A DNA stretch of 64,000 nucleotides from NCBI GenBank assembly GCA_963799365.1, contig CAWCWV010000008.1, positions 124,001 to 188,000 of the forward strand, written 5' to 3'. This stretch comes from Marinirhabdus sp963799365 (GTDB lineage: Bacteria > Bacteroidota > Bacteroidia > Flavobacteriales > Flavobacteriaceae). The position numbers were made by a program, and so were the translations under genes. The notes under the pieces are model-generated. The model had not been told where the DNA came from, ran no database searches, and was given only the letters and a program-made list of their open reading frames with translations. Shown one piece after another: positions 54,992 to 63,704 of the stretch. Numbering within the stretch: the stretch's first letter is position 1; each line of letters begins with the position of its first letter.

Positions 54992-55795
54992 ATGAAAGTA
55001 CTTGTAATTGGAGCCGGAAATATGGGATTAACATATGCTGAAGGAATGGCGGGCTCTCCCTATTTGAATCGGCAAAAAATAATGATCTATGATGTTTCGA
55101 AAACCGTTACAGAAACCCTTAACAAATCGCCACAATTTAATGCTTTTCATAATTTAGAAGATTGCGCTTCGAGGGCAGACATCATTTTTTTGGCGGTAAA
55201 ACCTTACCACAGCGACGCTTTGTTCGTAGCGCTCAAAAAATACCTACGTAAAGAACAACTCATAATTTCACTAATGGCGGGCGTTACCATTGCAAAAATA
55301 CAAGAAGGTCTGGGTATTACAAAAGTAGTACGTGCTATGCCCAATCTCCCAGCCAAAGTAGGCAAAGGCGTTACCTCATTTACCGAAGTTCCGGAAATTA
55401 GCCGTATTGAGTTATTAATGGTTCGCAACTTATTGGATACTACCGGCAAGGCCATACACGTAGAAAATGAAAATTTTATCAATGCATCTACGGGCATTTC
55501 GGGCAGTGGCCCAGCTTATGTTTTTTATTTTATGCAATCTATGCTGGAAGCAGCCTTAAAAATGGGCTTTTCAGAAAATGACTCGAAAGTATTGGTCTCC
55601 CAAACGTTTGAAGGCGCCGTCACATTGTTTAACGATTCGGACCTTTCGCCAGAATCCTGGATGCAGCGTGTAGCTTCAAAAGGAGGCACAACCCGTGCGG
55701 CATTAGACTCTATGGAGGACAACAATGTAAAAGAATTAATAAAAGACGCAGCCTACGCAGCATTTAACAGAGCCACCGAATTGGGAAAAGAATAA
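54992..55795 (+). CDS. proC: Pyrroline-5-carboxylate reductase
   Basis: A 267-residue NAD(P)H enzyme making proline. The Rossmann start MKVLVIGAGNMGLTYAEGM, IIFLAVKP, VVRAMPNLPAKVGKG, SGISGSGPAYVF and SKGGTTRAALDSME (the family signature) are all present. Length is normal. It stands alone; no operon partner is evident. Together with pruA at 33.7 kb it covers two steps of proline/glutamate interconversion. Confidence 0.95.
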   Translation: MKVLVIGAGNMGLTYAEGMAGSPYLNRQKIMIYDVSKTVTETLNKSPQFNAFHNLEDCASRADIIFLAVKPYHSDALFVALKKYLRKEQLIISLMAGVTIAKIQEGLGITKVVRAMPNLPAKVGKGVTSFTEVPEISRIELLMVRNLLDTTGKAIHVENENFINASTGISGSGPAYVFYFMQSMLEAALKMGFSENDSKVLVSQTFEGAVTLFNDSDLSPESWMQRVASKGGTTRAALDSMEDNNVKELIKDAAYAAFNRATELGKE

Positions 55796-55874
55796 TTAAA
55801 TAGCTTCAACTATTTTCACGCAACTTTTTTTTTATATGTAGGACTATAAGAAAATAACCCTTAAAATAATTGCT

Positions 55875-57569
55875 ATGAAAAATCTTAAAATATTATTTCT
55901 GTTTTTGTGTTGTGCACTTTCTGTAAACGCACAAGATATTGCCTGGCTAAATACTATTGGGGGCAATGGTTTTGATGTCGCTTCGAAAATCGTGACCGAT
56001 GCTTCTAATAATGTATATGTACTAGGAGAATTTGGTGAAACAGTAGATTTTGATCCCGGTCCTGGAGAATTCAACCTTACATCTTCAGCATTTAATGATA
56101 TCTATCTTCAAAAGCTCGATACCGATGGAAATTTTTTATGGGCAGTAGCGTTTGGTTCGTCAGAATTTGAACAGCCCATAGATTTAATAGTCACTGAAGA
56201 TGGAACCATCTATATTTTAGGATTTCACAGTGCACCCATAGATCTAGACCCCGGAGCTGGTGATTTTTTGATAACACCACAAGGGGAAAATGATTTTTTC
56301 ATTATTGCTTTAAATAACGATGGGAGCTTTAATACCGCAAAAACGTGGGGTGGTGTTGGCCAAGACTTTGCTTATAATATTTCAGAAAATAGCGTAGGAG
56401 AACTAATTTTAACTGGTGTATTTGAGGATATCGTAGATTTTGATCCAGATGCTGCTACCACAAATTTAGACGCTAAAAATGGCAACGCTTTTGTTCTTAC
56501 ACTATCTCCGGATTTGCAATTTGTAAACGTATTTGCTTTTGGAGGGGCTGGTTTTGTAGGAGCTTACAATGTATTAGTAGATACTAATAATAGTATTATA
56601 ATTTCAGGAAATTATGAGGGTACTGCAGATTTTGATCCAACTGCCGGAGTTGAGGAATTAACAAGTACTGGAGGTTTAAATTTCTTCGTAGCTAAATACA
56701 GTAGCGCGCAGCAATTAATGTGGGCAAAAGGTTTTGGGAATGGTGATTTTAATCAGCGACTTAGAGAATCCAGCTTAGATTCTAATAATAATATACTAAT
56801 TACTGGCGGTTTTGGCGGAACGATGGATGTAGATCCTAATGCAGGTGTTTTTGAAATTACATCTCAAGGTGATACAGACATACTAATCGTAAAACTTAAT
56901 GAAGCAGGTGCGCTTAGTTGGGCAAAAGCAATTGGAAGTGACGATTTCCAACCAGACGAAGGCTATTCCATTGCTATAAATAGCCTAGATGATGTGTTAG
57001 TTTCAGGTAAATTTTTACAAACCGTCGATTTTGATTCAGGAACTGAAACCTACGAGTTAACATCAAATGGTGATAAGGATATTTTTATTTTACAATTAAA
57101 TAGCGAGGGTGAATTTAAAGAAGCGTATAGCATGGGAGGCTTAGATAGAGATACAGGTGTTGCACTAGCAATAGATAGTACCGATGCAGTTATTCTTGGA
57201 GGAACTTTTAGGGAAACCGCAGATTTGTATCCTGGACCCGGCGTCTTTAATAAAACCTCTAACGGAAGTGCAGATGCTTTTTTAATAAAATTAAACAACT
57301 TAATTCTAGGTACTGAAGATTTTGACATTCAGAATTCAGAAATTAGTGCATACCCCAACCCAACTACTGGCGATTTTAGCTTGGTGTTTCAAGACACTTT
57401 TGAGAGCGTAGCTATTACCATCACCAACATGTTAGGACAAGTTGTGTTTACTTCAACCTTTCAGCAACAAAAAACAATACAGCTTTCCTTACCTAACGCT
57501 GCTGGTGTTTATTTTTGTACGGTCACTTCGGAAGGAGCAAATAAAACTATTAAAATGATAAAAAAATAG
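55875..57569 (+). CDS. Secreted beta-propeller-like protein with T9SS type A sorting domain
   Basis: A 564-residue exported protein (signal CALSVNAQ). It contains about eight SBBP-like repeats of roughly 50-60 residues, each with a VDFDPGPG-type acidic turn and a YLQKLDTDGNFLWA-type strand, likely forming a propeller. The last 80 residues are a type A sorting domain (AYPNPTTGDFSL, ITNMLGQVVFTS, ending KTIKMIKK) for export by the T9SS. The ligand is unknown. Confidence 0.87.
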   Translation: MKNLKILFLFLCCALSVNAQDIAWLNTIGGNGFDVASKIVTDASNNVYVLGEFGETVDFDPGPGEFNLTSSAFNDIYLQKLDTDGNFLWAVAFGSSEFEQPIDLIVTEDGTIYILGFHSAPIDLDPGAGDFLITPQGENDFFIIALNNDGSFNTAKTWGGVGQDFAYNISENSVGELILTGVFEDIVDFDPDAATTNLDAKNGNAFVLTLSPDLQFVNVFAFGGAGFVGAYNVLVDTNNSIIISGNYEGTADFDPTAGVEELTSTGGLNFFVAKYSSAQQLMWAKGFGNGDFNQRLRESSLDSNNNILITGGFGGTMDVDPNAGVFEITSQGDTDILIVKLNEAGALSWAKAIGSDDFQPDEGYSIAINSLDDVLVSGKFLQTVDFDSGTETYELTSNGDKDIFILQLNSEGEFKEAYSMGGLDRDTGVALAIDSTDAVILGGTFRETADLYPGPGVFNKTSNGSADAFLIKLNNLILGTEDFDIQNSEISAYPNPTTGDFSLVFQDTFESVAITITNMLGQVVFTSTFQQQKTIQLSLPNAAGVYFCTVTSEGANKTIKMIKK

Positions 57570-57688
57570 CAAAGCACGCAACCATCAGGTTTACTTATAG
57601 ACTATAAAGAAATTGCTATAAAACCCTTCTGCAAGACTTCGACTCAAAAGAATTGTTGAGGGGTATTTTCAACCTTTAAAAAATTGCT

Positions 57689-58723
57689 GTGAAAAAGATA
57701 ATTTATTTCCTTCCCTTAGTATTCATCCTAAGTTTTATTTCGTGTGAAGATGAGCCCATAGGTGCTGCCGAAATTAATTTAGATATTGTGGATGAAGAGC
57801 TCTTTACCTTTCTAGAATTAATTACAGACGAACCTTTTGAACAAAGTATTAATTGTATTGAATTCAATTATTCCTTTACTGTTTTTAGCTTTGATGAAAA
57901 ACTAGATCTGGTAGATACGCGTGCAGTTTTTAACAATAAGGATTTTATTGAATTACTAGAAGCCTTGCCCGAAACACATTCCATTAGTGTTAATTATCCA
58001 ATCTCTGGAACGTTGGATACCGGCCAATTAATTGAAGTAAACACAAACGAAGAACTTAAGAATGCCATTAAAAGTTGTAGTAAAGAAGAACGCCAACGTC
58101 GTTGCAACAATACTTTGGTGGAATGCCCAATGAAAATAATTGCTGTACCAGGAAGTCCTAACAATTTTGAAGACGCTCGTTTTAATGTAAACCTAAATGG
58201 AACCGTAGAACTGTATTATAACGATGCTATATTTTTTGGCACCTGGATAACACTCTATATTGGAGAAGATTTATTCTTAAACATAGACCTAAACGACAAT
58301 GCCAAAGTGGAAGCCTTTTGGGATTTTAATTGGGAAGTAGGTGTGCTTACAGACGAGCAAATTTTTATAAGCAACGACATACATTCGGTATTAATAGAAA
58401 AAGATTGCAGCCTACCTTGTACACCAGACGGATATCAAGTTTGTGAGCTGGACACTATGCCAGGTGTAGCCAATTTCAATTTACAGCGCTATATAACTTG
58501 TATTGCTGTGCCTGCTACGCACGATATCATTTCCAGCATAACGTACAGCTTTTTTATATCTGAAGCGGATGCTTTGGCCAATACCAATCCATTAAACCCA
58601 ACAAATTACACGAATGTTGAAAATCCGCAGACTATTTTTGTCCGTATCGCCTACACAAGCAGTGGCGAATTATTAGAAACAACACAAATAACCATTGAAG
58701 CCGTACCTTGTACTGGCGGATAA
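57689..58723 (+). CDS. Hypothetical lipoprotein
   Basis: A 344-residue protein starting at GTG, with a lipobox FISC at residue 19 and an acidic linker (EDEPIGAAE). Further cysteines occur in pairs (CSKEERQRRCNNTLVEC, CSLPCTPDGYQVC). Its C-terminus contains FISEADALANTNPLNPTNYTNVENPQTIFVRI, a short module I have seen at the ends of large flavobacterial adhesins. No overall family was recognised. It precedes the sigma factor by 18 bases and may be co-transcribed with it. Confidence 0.65.
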   Translation: MKKIIYFLPLVFILSFISCEDEPIGAAEINLDIVDEELFTFLELITDEPFEQSINCIEFNYSFTVFSFDEKLDLVDTRAVFNNKDFIELLEALPETHSISVNYPISGTLDTGQLIEVNTNEELKNAIKSCSKEERQRRCNNTLVECPMKIIAVPGSPNNFEDARFNVNLNGTVELYYNDAIFFGTWITLYIGEDLFLNIDLNDNAKVEAFWDFNWEVGVLTDEQIFISNDIHSVLIEKDCSLPCTPDGYQVCELDTMPGVANFNLQRYITCIAVPATHDIISSITYSFFISEADALANTNPLNPTNYTNVENPQTIFVRIAYTSSGELLETTQITIEAVPCTGG

Positions 58724-58741
58724 AAAGCGCATCCTATTTTA

Positions 58742-59293
58742 TTGACACAAGAACAACTCATAAAAGGCTGTTGCAAAAACGACCGTATTGCGCAAAGTGA
58801 ACTCTTTAAACAGTACAAAGACGTACTCTATTTTGTTTCCTTGAAGTATAGCCGAAATGCCGCAGAAGCAGAAGACAATTTACACGATGCCTTTATGGTC
58901 ATTTTTGACAGTATAAAAAAATTTGAAAATCGAGGTAGTTTTGAAGGGTGGATGAAACGCATCACTATGTTCAAGGCTATAGACCGCTACAAGAATAACA
59001 AATATATTCCTGTAGATGTAATGGAAGAAACGATAGCCGAGCCTAATCAGGAAACTGAACTTTCAACAATATCCCTGGACACGCTTTTACATTGCATACA
59101 GCAATTGCCAGACCAATACCGATTGGTGTTTAACTTATACCAACTAGATGGATATTCGCATAAAGAAGTAGCGCGTATTTTAAATATTTCTGAAGGCACT
59201 TCAAAATCTAACTATCATCGCGCAAAACTGGGGTTACAAAAGAGTATTTCGGCACTCACCCAATCAAAAACAACACCTACACATGGAGCATAG
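58742..59293 (+). CDS. ECF-type RNA polymerase sigma factor
   Basis: A 183-residue sigma-70 family protein with region 2 (LFKQYKDVLYFVSLKYSRNAAEAEDNLHDAFMVIFDSI, GSFEGWMKRITMFKAIDRYK) and region 4 (LPDQYRLVFNLYQLDGYSHKEVARILNISEGTSKSNYHRAK). A TTG start at 58742 is used, as no ATG is near. It overlaps the next gene by 11 bases, as sigma/anti-sigma pairs often do. Confidence 0.9.
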   Translation: MTQEQLIKGCCKNDRIAQSELFKQYKDVLYFVSLKYSRNAAEAEDNLHDAFMVIFDSIKKFENRGSFEGWMKRITMFKAIDRYKNNKYIPVDVMEETIAEPNQETELSTISLDTLLHCIQQLPDQYRLVFNLYQLDGYSHKEVARILNISEGTSKSNYHRAKLGLQKSISALTQSKTTPTHGA

Positions 59294-59891
59294 AAAAGAC
59301 ATAGGCGCGCTGCTAAAAGACAGACTGGACAATGCTAAAAAAGCTCCAGAGCAAACCCTTTGGGAGCGACTGGACAGTAGCCTGGATAAACGTGAAAAAA
59401 AACGCCGAAGCATTATTTGGTTTTGGTATGGAGGAGCAGGAATTCTTTTGGCATTGTTGCTGTTGGCTGGTGCGCTAGTGACAACAAATTCAAATAAATT
59501 GGATGAAAATGCACCTATAATTTCTTCAGAAGAGAACAGAATGAAACCTCAAATCGAAATGGAATCTGAAAATCCGCTAAACAATACAATACTAACACAA
59601 GAAGGGACTGAAACCAAAGTAGCCGAAACAATTCCAAAAAACAGCGTTACTAAAACAAACGATGGTTCTTCTAAAAATCCTAATACAACAGGTGGATTTA
59701 CGGTCACTACCACCCACGAATACTATAATAGCGATCTGGATACTACGACCACAAGCAAAAGCAAAAAGCTAATAGACAGTCTGGTAGCCACCAATAAACG
59801 TGTGATGGCCATAAAGGATTCTATAGCCCGTAATCGTGCAACAGATTCTATAAAACTGAATGAGGCCAGGAAGGATTCGCTTAGAAACTAA
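59283..59891 (+). CDS. Putative anti-sigma factor, single-pass membrane protein
   Basis: A 202-residue protein: a cytosolic N-terminal segment of about 42 residues rich in Lys/Asp/Glu (APEQTLWERLDSSLDKREKKRR), one membrane helix (FWYGGAGILLALLLLAGALV), then a low-complexity outer part rich in Thr/Ser/Asn. Position and overlap with the ECF sigma gene suggest an anti-sigma role. No zinc-binding anti-sigma motif is visible, so this remains an inference. Confidence 0.6.
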   Translation: MEHRKDIGALLKDRLDNAKKAPEQTLWERLDSSLDKREKKRRSIIWFWYGGAGILLALLLLAGALVTTNSNKLDENAPIISSEENRMKPQIEMESENPLNNTILTQEGTETKVAETIPKNSVTKTNDGSSKNPNTTGGFTVTTTHEYYNSDLDTTTTSKSKKLIDSLVATNKRVMAIKDSIARNRATDSIKLNEARKDSLRN

Positions 59892-59936
59892 AATAGCGTA
59901 TCATTATGTTGTTTTTTTTGGTAGCTTTATGGAATT

Positions 59937-61100
59937 ATGATTTCAATCGCTTTAGAACCATTTACGCACCACTCGAAAAATTGTTTAGCTATAAAATTTC
60001 AGTATAATTTTGAAGCTAAAGAATATATAAAAACGTTTAAGGATGTTAAATGGACAAAGACCCACAGCTGTTTTTATATTTATTATGATGAAGAACGGGT
60101 AGAAAATCTTAAAAGCCATTTACAAAAGGGCGGATTTAAAATCCTGGGAAACCCTCCAGAGAGTATTGAAATATACAGAAAGGATAACAATACAAAGCTT
60201 ACCCCACTCTCAAAAGAAAAGCTTGAAGTTTACGACAATTTTTTAAAATTTCTAAAAGGAAAACGCTTTAGTGACAGTACCATAGTTACGTACAGTAATT
60301 TTATTTTGGATTTTCTTCGGTTTACAGGAACCAAAGCAGTGGATAGCTTAGACGAAACAGATGTTAGGCTTTATTTAGAATGGACCGTAGGAACTTTAAA
60401 TTATGCGGTAAGCACCCATAGACAAATGGTAAGTGGCTTACGGCATTTTGCGTATTTTTATCCAGCCTGTTCTATTAATGCTGAAGCTATTTATATGCCT
60501 AGAAAAGACAAGAAACTTCCTGTTATACTTAGTGTGGAAGAAATATTGCATTTACTACAGGTTACCAAAAATTTAAAACATCGTGTGATTATTGCGATGT
60601 TGTATGCATCGGGATTACGAATAGGCGAATTAATTTCTTTAGAAATAAAAGACTTTGATTTTGAGAGGAACGCGATACATATAAGAAATGCAAAAGGCAG
60701 AAAAGATAGATATGCAACCATTGCCAGGAGTATATATCCTTTACTTAAGAACTATCATGCTACTTACAGGCCTAAAGTATATTTTATTGAAAATCCAAAT
60801 GGTGGCATGTATAGTGCTACCTCTATCCGTTCTTTTTTAAAGAAGAGTTGTAAAAAAGCGAACATACTTAAAACGGTAACGCCGCATTCTTTAAGGCATA
60901 GTTATGCAACGCATTTGCTAGAACAAGGAACAGATATACGTTATATTCAAGAACTACTTGGGCATAGCAGGCCAGAAACCACGATGATTTATACCCATGT
61001 GACACAAAAAGATTTACGGGAAATAAAAAGTCCTTTAGATACTACTTTAAATAATTTATCTTTACGGGATAACGACGACACAAAACTGTTTATATCCTGA
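59937..61100 (+). CDS. Tyrosine recombinase (XerC/D or integron-integrase-like) with an extra N-terminal domain
   Basis: A 387-residue integrase. Residues 1-75 form a small extra domain (FEAKEYIKTFKDVKWTKTHSCFYIYYD), then a core-binding domain (about 95-190) and the catalytic domain with Arg in ASGLRIGEL, Lys in NAKGRKDRY, HxxR in HSLRHSYATHLL, His in LGHSRPETT and Tyr in IYTH. The end IKSPLD resembles the RSPLD of integron integrases, but I cannot see the IntI-specific insertion. It reads towards the cassette-like genes; a 20-base direct repeat lies at its end. Confidence 0.9.
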   Translation: MISIALEPFTHHSKNCLAIKFQYNFEAKEYIKTFKDVKWTKTHSCFYIYYDEERVENLKSHLQKGGFKILGNPPESIEIYRKDNNTKLTPLSKEKLEVYDNFLKFLKGKRFSDSTIVTYSNFILDFLRFTGTKAVDSLDETDVRLYLEWTVGTLNYAVSTHRQMVSGLRHFAYFYPACSINAEAIYMPRKDKKLPVILSVEEILHLLQVTKNLKHRVIIAMLYASGLRIGELISLEIKDFDFERNAIHIRNAKGRKDRYATIARSIYPLLKNYHATYRPKVYFIENPNGGMYSATSIRSFLKKSCKKANILKTVTPHSLRHSYATHLLEQGTDIRYIQELLGHSRPETTMIYTHVTQKDLREIKSPLDTTLNNLSLRDNDDTKLFIS

Positions 61101-61124
61101 CCTATTTACGGGATAACGACGACA
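61061..61124. repeat. 20-base direct repeat at the recombinase 3' end
   Basis: TTTACGGGATAACGACGACA occurs at 61061-61080, inside the recombinase gene, and exactly again at 61105-61124 just after its stop, 44 bases apart. This could be a recombinase-binding (att-like) repeat or a small duplication. Confidence 0.75.
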
Positions 61125-61172
61125 AAATACATTATATAACGAGTTGCCACCAATTATAAAAAAAATCCGTCT

Positions 61173-62540
61173 ATGAAAAAAACAATCATTTTATTTCTGA
61201 TTATTTTCTCAAATTTGACTTACGGACAAATTCCAAATAAATTGTCCAAAGAGGAAAAAATCTATGGTCTATCCAAATTTTGGCAAGAAGTAAATTACAA
61301 TTTTGTTTATCTAAATAAAGTGGACAGAACGGAATGGGATAATCAATACAAAAGACTTATATCGGAAGTTCAAAACACGCCGAACGATTATGAATATTAT
61401 CGATTGTTACAAAAATTTTGTGCGTCTTTAAAAGATGGACATACGAACGTTTGGTTTCCAAAAGAAATTCAAGATAGTATTCTAAATACAGATTTTGGAG
61501 ATTATAGAATTTTTCTATCAAATATAGATGGTAAAGCTATAATTACAAAAGTGAATAAAAGCAAAAAGGACGAATTGCCAATCGGTACGGAAATAACTAA
61601 AATAAATGGATTATCGACAAATCAATATATAAATCAAAACGTCCGACCTTATATTTCTACATCTACACAACATATTTTAGACGATTGGTCAATGACTTAT
61701 ATGTTACAAGGTTTTATTGGTTCAACTTTTGAACTCAAATTAAAATTACCAAACGGTAAAATAAAATCTCTAAATCTTACGCATAAGATAAGCGAAGAAA
61801 AAGAATTATATCCACAAGAGAATAACGATATATTTGAATATAGATTATTAGAAAAAGACATAGCCTATATTGCTCTAAATTCATTTACGAGTTGGGACAT
61901 AATGGGTTTATTTTCTGATAAGCTTACTGAAATACGAAAAGCAAAAAAATTGATAATCGATTTAAGAAAAAATGGTGGTGGAAATGAAAATATAGCTCGG
62001 GAAATTTTTAAATACCTTACGAACGACACGATTCTTTACGGCTCAAAATCAAAAAGCAGAGAAAATGTTTCTTATTATAAAGCTATTGGTAAATACACAA
62101 AGGCAAGTGATACATTAAATAACAATTGGTCAAAACAAGCCTACCTAACTTATCACGATAATTATTATTATGATTTTCCATACAATTCCTATAACACCGC
62201 AAATATGGACATTGAAAGAATTGAAATGCCAACTGCGATATTGATTGGACATAATACTGCATCGGCTTCCGAAGATTTTTTAATTTATGCAGATAATCAA
62301 GAAAATATGACAAAAATCGGAGAGCCAACTTTTGGAAGTACAGGACAACCTATGATATTTGACTTACCAAATGGTGGAATAGGACGAGTTTGCACGAAAA
62401 AAGATACTTATCCAGATGGTCGAGAATTTGTCGGTTATGGAATAAAACCAGATATCGAAATTAAAACTAAATTAAGTGATTATATGGAAAATAGAGACGT
62501 AGTTTTAGAGAGAGCAATTAAACATCTGAACGGAAAATAA
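61173..62540 (+). CDS. S41 family peptidase (C-terminal-processing protease-like)
   Basis: A 455-residue exported protein (signal SNLTYGQ). Its N-terminal helical part is followed by a degenerate PDZ-like region, then the S41 core with LIIDLRKNGGGNENIAREIF, GHNTASASEDFLIYA (the probable catalytic Ser) and GEPTFGSTGQPMIFDLPNGG. Codon use is more AT-rich than that of the neighbours. The gene is bracketed by GTTGCCACC at 61143 and the inverse GGTGGCAAC at 62543, as expected of a gene cassette. Confidence 0.88.
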   Translation: MKKTIILFLIIFSNLTYGQIPNKLSKEEKIYGLSKFWQEVNYNFVYLNKVDRTEWDNQYKRLISEVQNTPNDYEYYRLLQKFCASLKDGHTNVWFPKEIQDSILNTDFGDYRIFLSNIDGKAIITKVNKSKKDELPIGTEITKINGLSTNQYINQNVRPYISTSTQHILDDWSMTYMLQGFIGSTFELKLKLPNGKIKSLNLTHKISEEKELYPQENNDIFEYRLLEKDIAYIALNSFTSWDIMGLFSDKLTEIRKAKKLIIDLRKNGGGNENIAREIFKYLTNDTILYGSKSKSRENVSYYKAIGKYTKASDTLNNNWSKQAYLTYHDNYYYDFPYNSYNTANMDIERIEMPTAILIGHNTASASEDFLIYADNQENMTKIGEPTFGSTGQPMIFDLPNGGIGRVCTKKDTYPDGREFVGYGIKPDIEIKTKLSDYMENRDVVLERAIKHLNGK

Positions 62541-62542
62541 CT

Positions 62543-62680
62543 GGTGGCAACACCGTATATAAGCTATGGCTTGGTCTGTGCTTATTTGTAAAATCTGCGG
62601 ATTTACCAAAGTTAGTTTATATTTGGAGAGGTTTGTGCTAAAACACGCCACAGCTCATATACAAACACGTTGTGTACAAT
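62543..62680. repeat. attC-like long imperfect inverted repeat, site 1
   Basis: The left arm CAACACCGTATATAAGCTATGGC (in two pieces) pairs imperfectly with the right arm GCCACAGCTCATATAC...ACACGTTGTG. In the middle a GTAAAATC-TGCG-GATTTAC hairpin and TTAGTTTATATTTG are seen. The right end ACGTTGTG corresponds to the ACGAGTTG at the start of the S41 cassette. About 138 bases. Confidence 0.65.
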
Positions 62681-62994
62681 GCCTCACTCGGCTCAAAAAA
62701 AAAAAATCTCTTAAGTTCAAATCAAAACGGTATTAATTTTTATCAAAAAAAATTAACGCGCAATTATTCCGCAAAATAGGGGCTTGTAAACGGATTAAAA
62801 AGCAAAACGGAGCAATACAACGGATCTAACACTCAATCCATTTCTGACAAGTTAAATGCGCAACTGTTGCCGACTACTACTCTACTCCTATTACGGATAA
62901 AAACATAACTGTAAAACTGCTGCTTAAAGCAAAACGCAATGTTGCCAACAGATGACTTTAAGTCCGGTAAAAGGGATAAAAAAATATAAAACAC
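62681..62994. other. Gene-less segment between two attC-like repeats
   Basis: 314 bases with no open frame over 60 codons and no RNA gene I can recognise. It contains several short GTTGCC motifs (for example near 62872 and 62941). It would be an empty or decayed cassette if the flanking repeats are recombination sites. Confidence 0.5.
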
Positions 62995-63130
62995 TGTACA
63001 CAACAATGTGTAAATATAATTGCTTGGTTCTTTCTTACTCGGAAAATCCTGCGGATTTTCCTCTGGTTCGTTAATATTTACTATTTTAGTGGCTTAAAAA
63101 CGCAACTATCCTTACACCAAACGTTACCCA
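62995..63130. repeat. attC-like long imperfect inverted repeat, site 2
   Basis: The left arm ATGTGTAAATATAATTGC pairs with the inverse of GCAACTATCCTTACACC on the right, and the right end carries AACGTTACCCAC. The centre has a perfect GGAAAATCC-TGC-GGATTTTCC hairpin. It shares GCTTGGT, AATCCTGCGGATTT and GTTAATATTTA blocks, in the same order, with site 1. Confidence 0.65.
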
Positions 63131-63249
63131 CAAGCTGAAAACCAGCCGCATATTTTAGCACTTTCGGTTTTTCCCAACACATAAATCCAACGCTCTAAAA
63201 ACCAAAAGAGCTAAAACTTTCCCAAAATTCGTAATTATGTATTTAAGTA

Positions 63250-63281
63250 TTTGCTTATATACGTAATTAATTATATGTTTG
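63250..63281 (+). promoter_or_regulatory. Promoter and possible operator of the metal-resistance operon
   Basis: TTTG at 63250-63253 and TATGTTTG at 63274-63281 are 20 bases apart, close to the Bacteroidota consensus. Between them ATATACGTAATTAATTATAT is partly palindromic and could be the site for the ArsR-type repressor encoded next. Flanking TATTTGC and GCAAATA (near 63290) form a further inverted pair. Confidence 0.6.
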
Positions 63282-63321
63282 TACGACAAAGCAAATAACT
63301 TTAATAAAAATATATACACAA

Positions 63322-63693
63322 ATGAAATTAGAAATAACCTGTACAAGAGCGGAAGCCAACCATAAGCAGTTACAAAACTGTATGGAGGCATTGGATAATA
63401 TGGAAGGGAGTTTTCAAAAAATGACAAAACTTTTATCAATTGCAGGAAGCGATGTAAGATTGAGAATTCTTTATTTATTGAATTTAGAAAATGAACTATG
63501 TCCTTGTGATTTAGCTGATATACTAAAAATGAGTGTTCCTGCGATCTCACAACATATACGTAAAATCAAAGATGCAGGAATAATCAATTCAAGACGAGAT
63601 GGTCAAACACTTTATTATTCATTAAATAAAGATGAAACAGAGATATTTATTAGCATTTTTAAATCTATCGAATTAATTAGAAAAACAGCATAA
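63322..63693 (+). CDS. ArsR/SmtB family metal-responsive repressor
   Basis: A 123-residue winged-helix repressor. NELCPCDLADILKMSVPAISQHIRKIKDAGII contains the helix-turn-helix and a Cys-Pro-Cys metal site like the CxC of ArsR/CadC alpha-3N/alpha-3 sensors. The N-terminal part has further cysteines (EITCTRAEA, LQNCMEA). It is probably released from DNA by thiophilic metal ions, most likely mercury given the next gene. The promoter upstream suggests autoregulation. Confidence 0.88.
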   Translation: MKLEITCTRAEANHKQLQNCMEALDNMEGSFQKMTKLLSIAGSDVRLRILYLLNLENELCPCDLADILKMSVPAISQHIRKIKDAGIINSRRDGQTLYYSLNKDETEIFISIFKSIELIRKTA

Positions 63694-63704
63694 TTTATAA
63701 AGAA

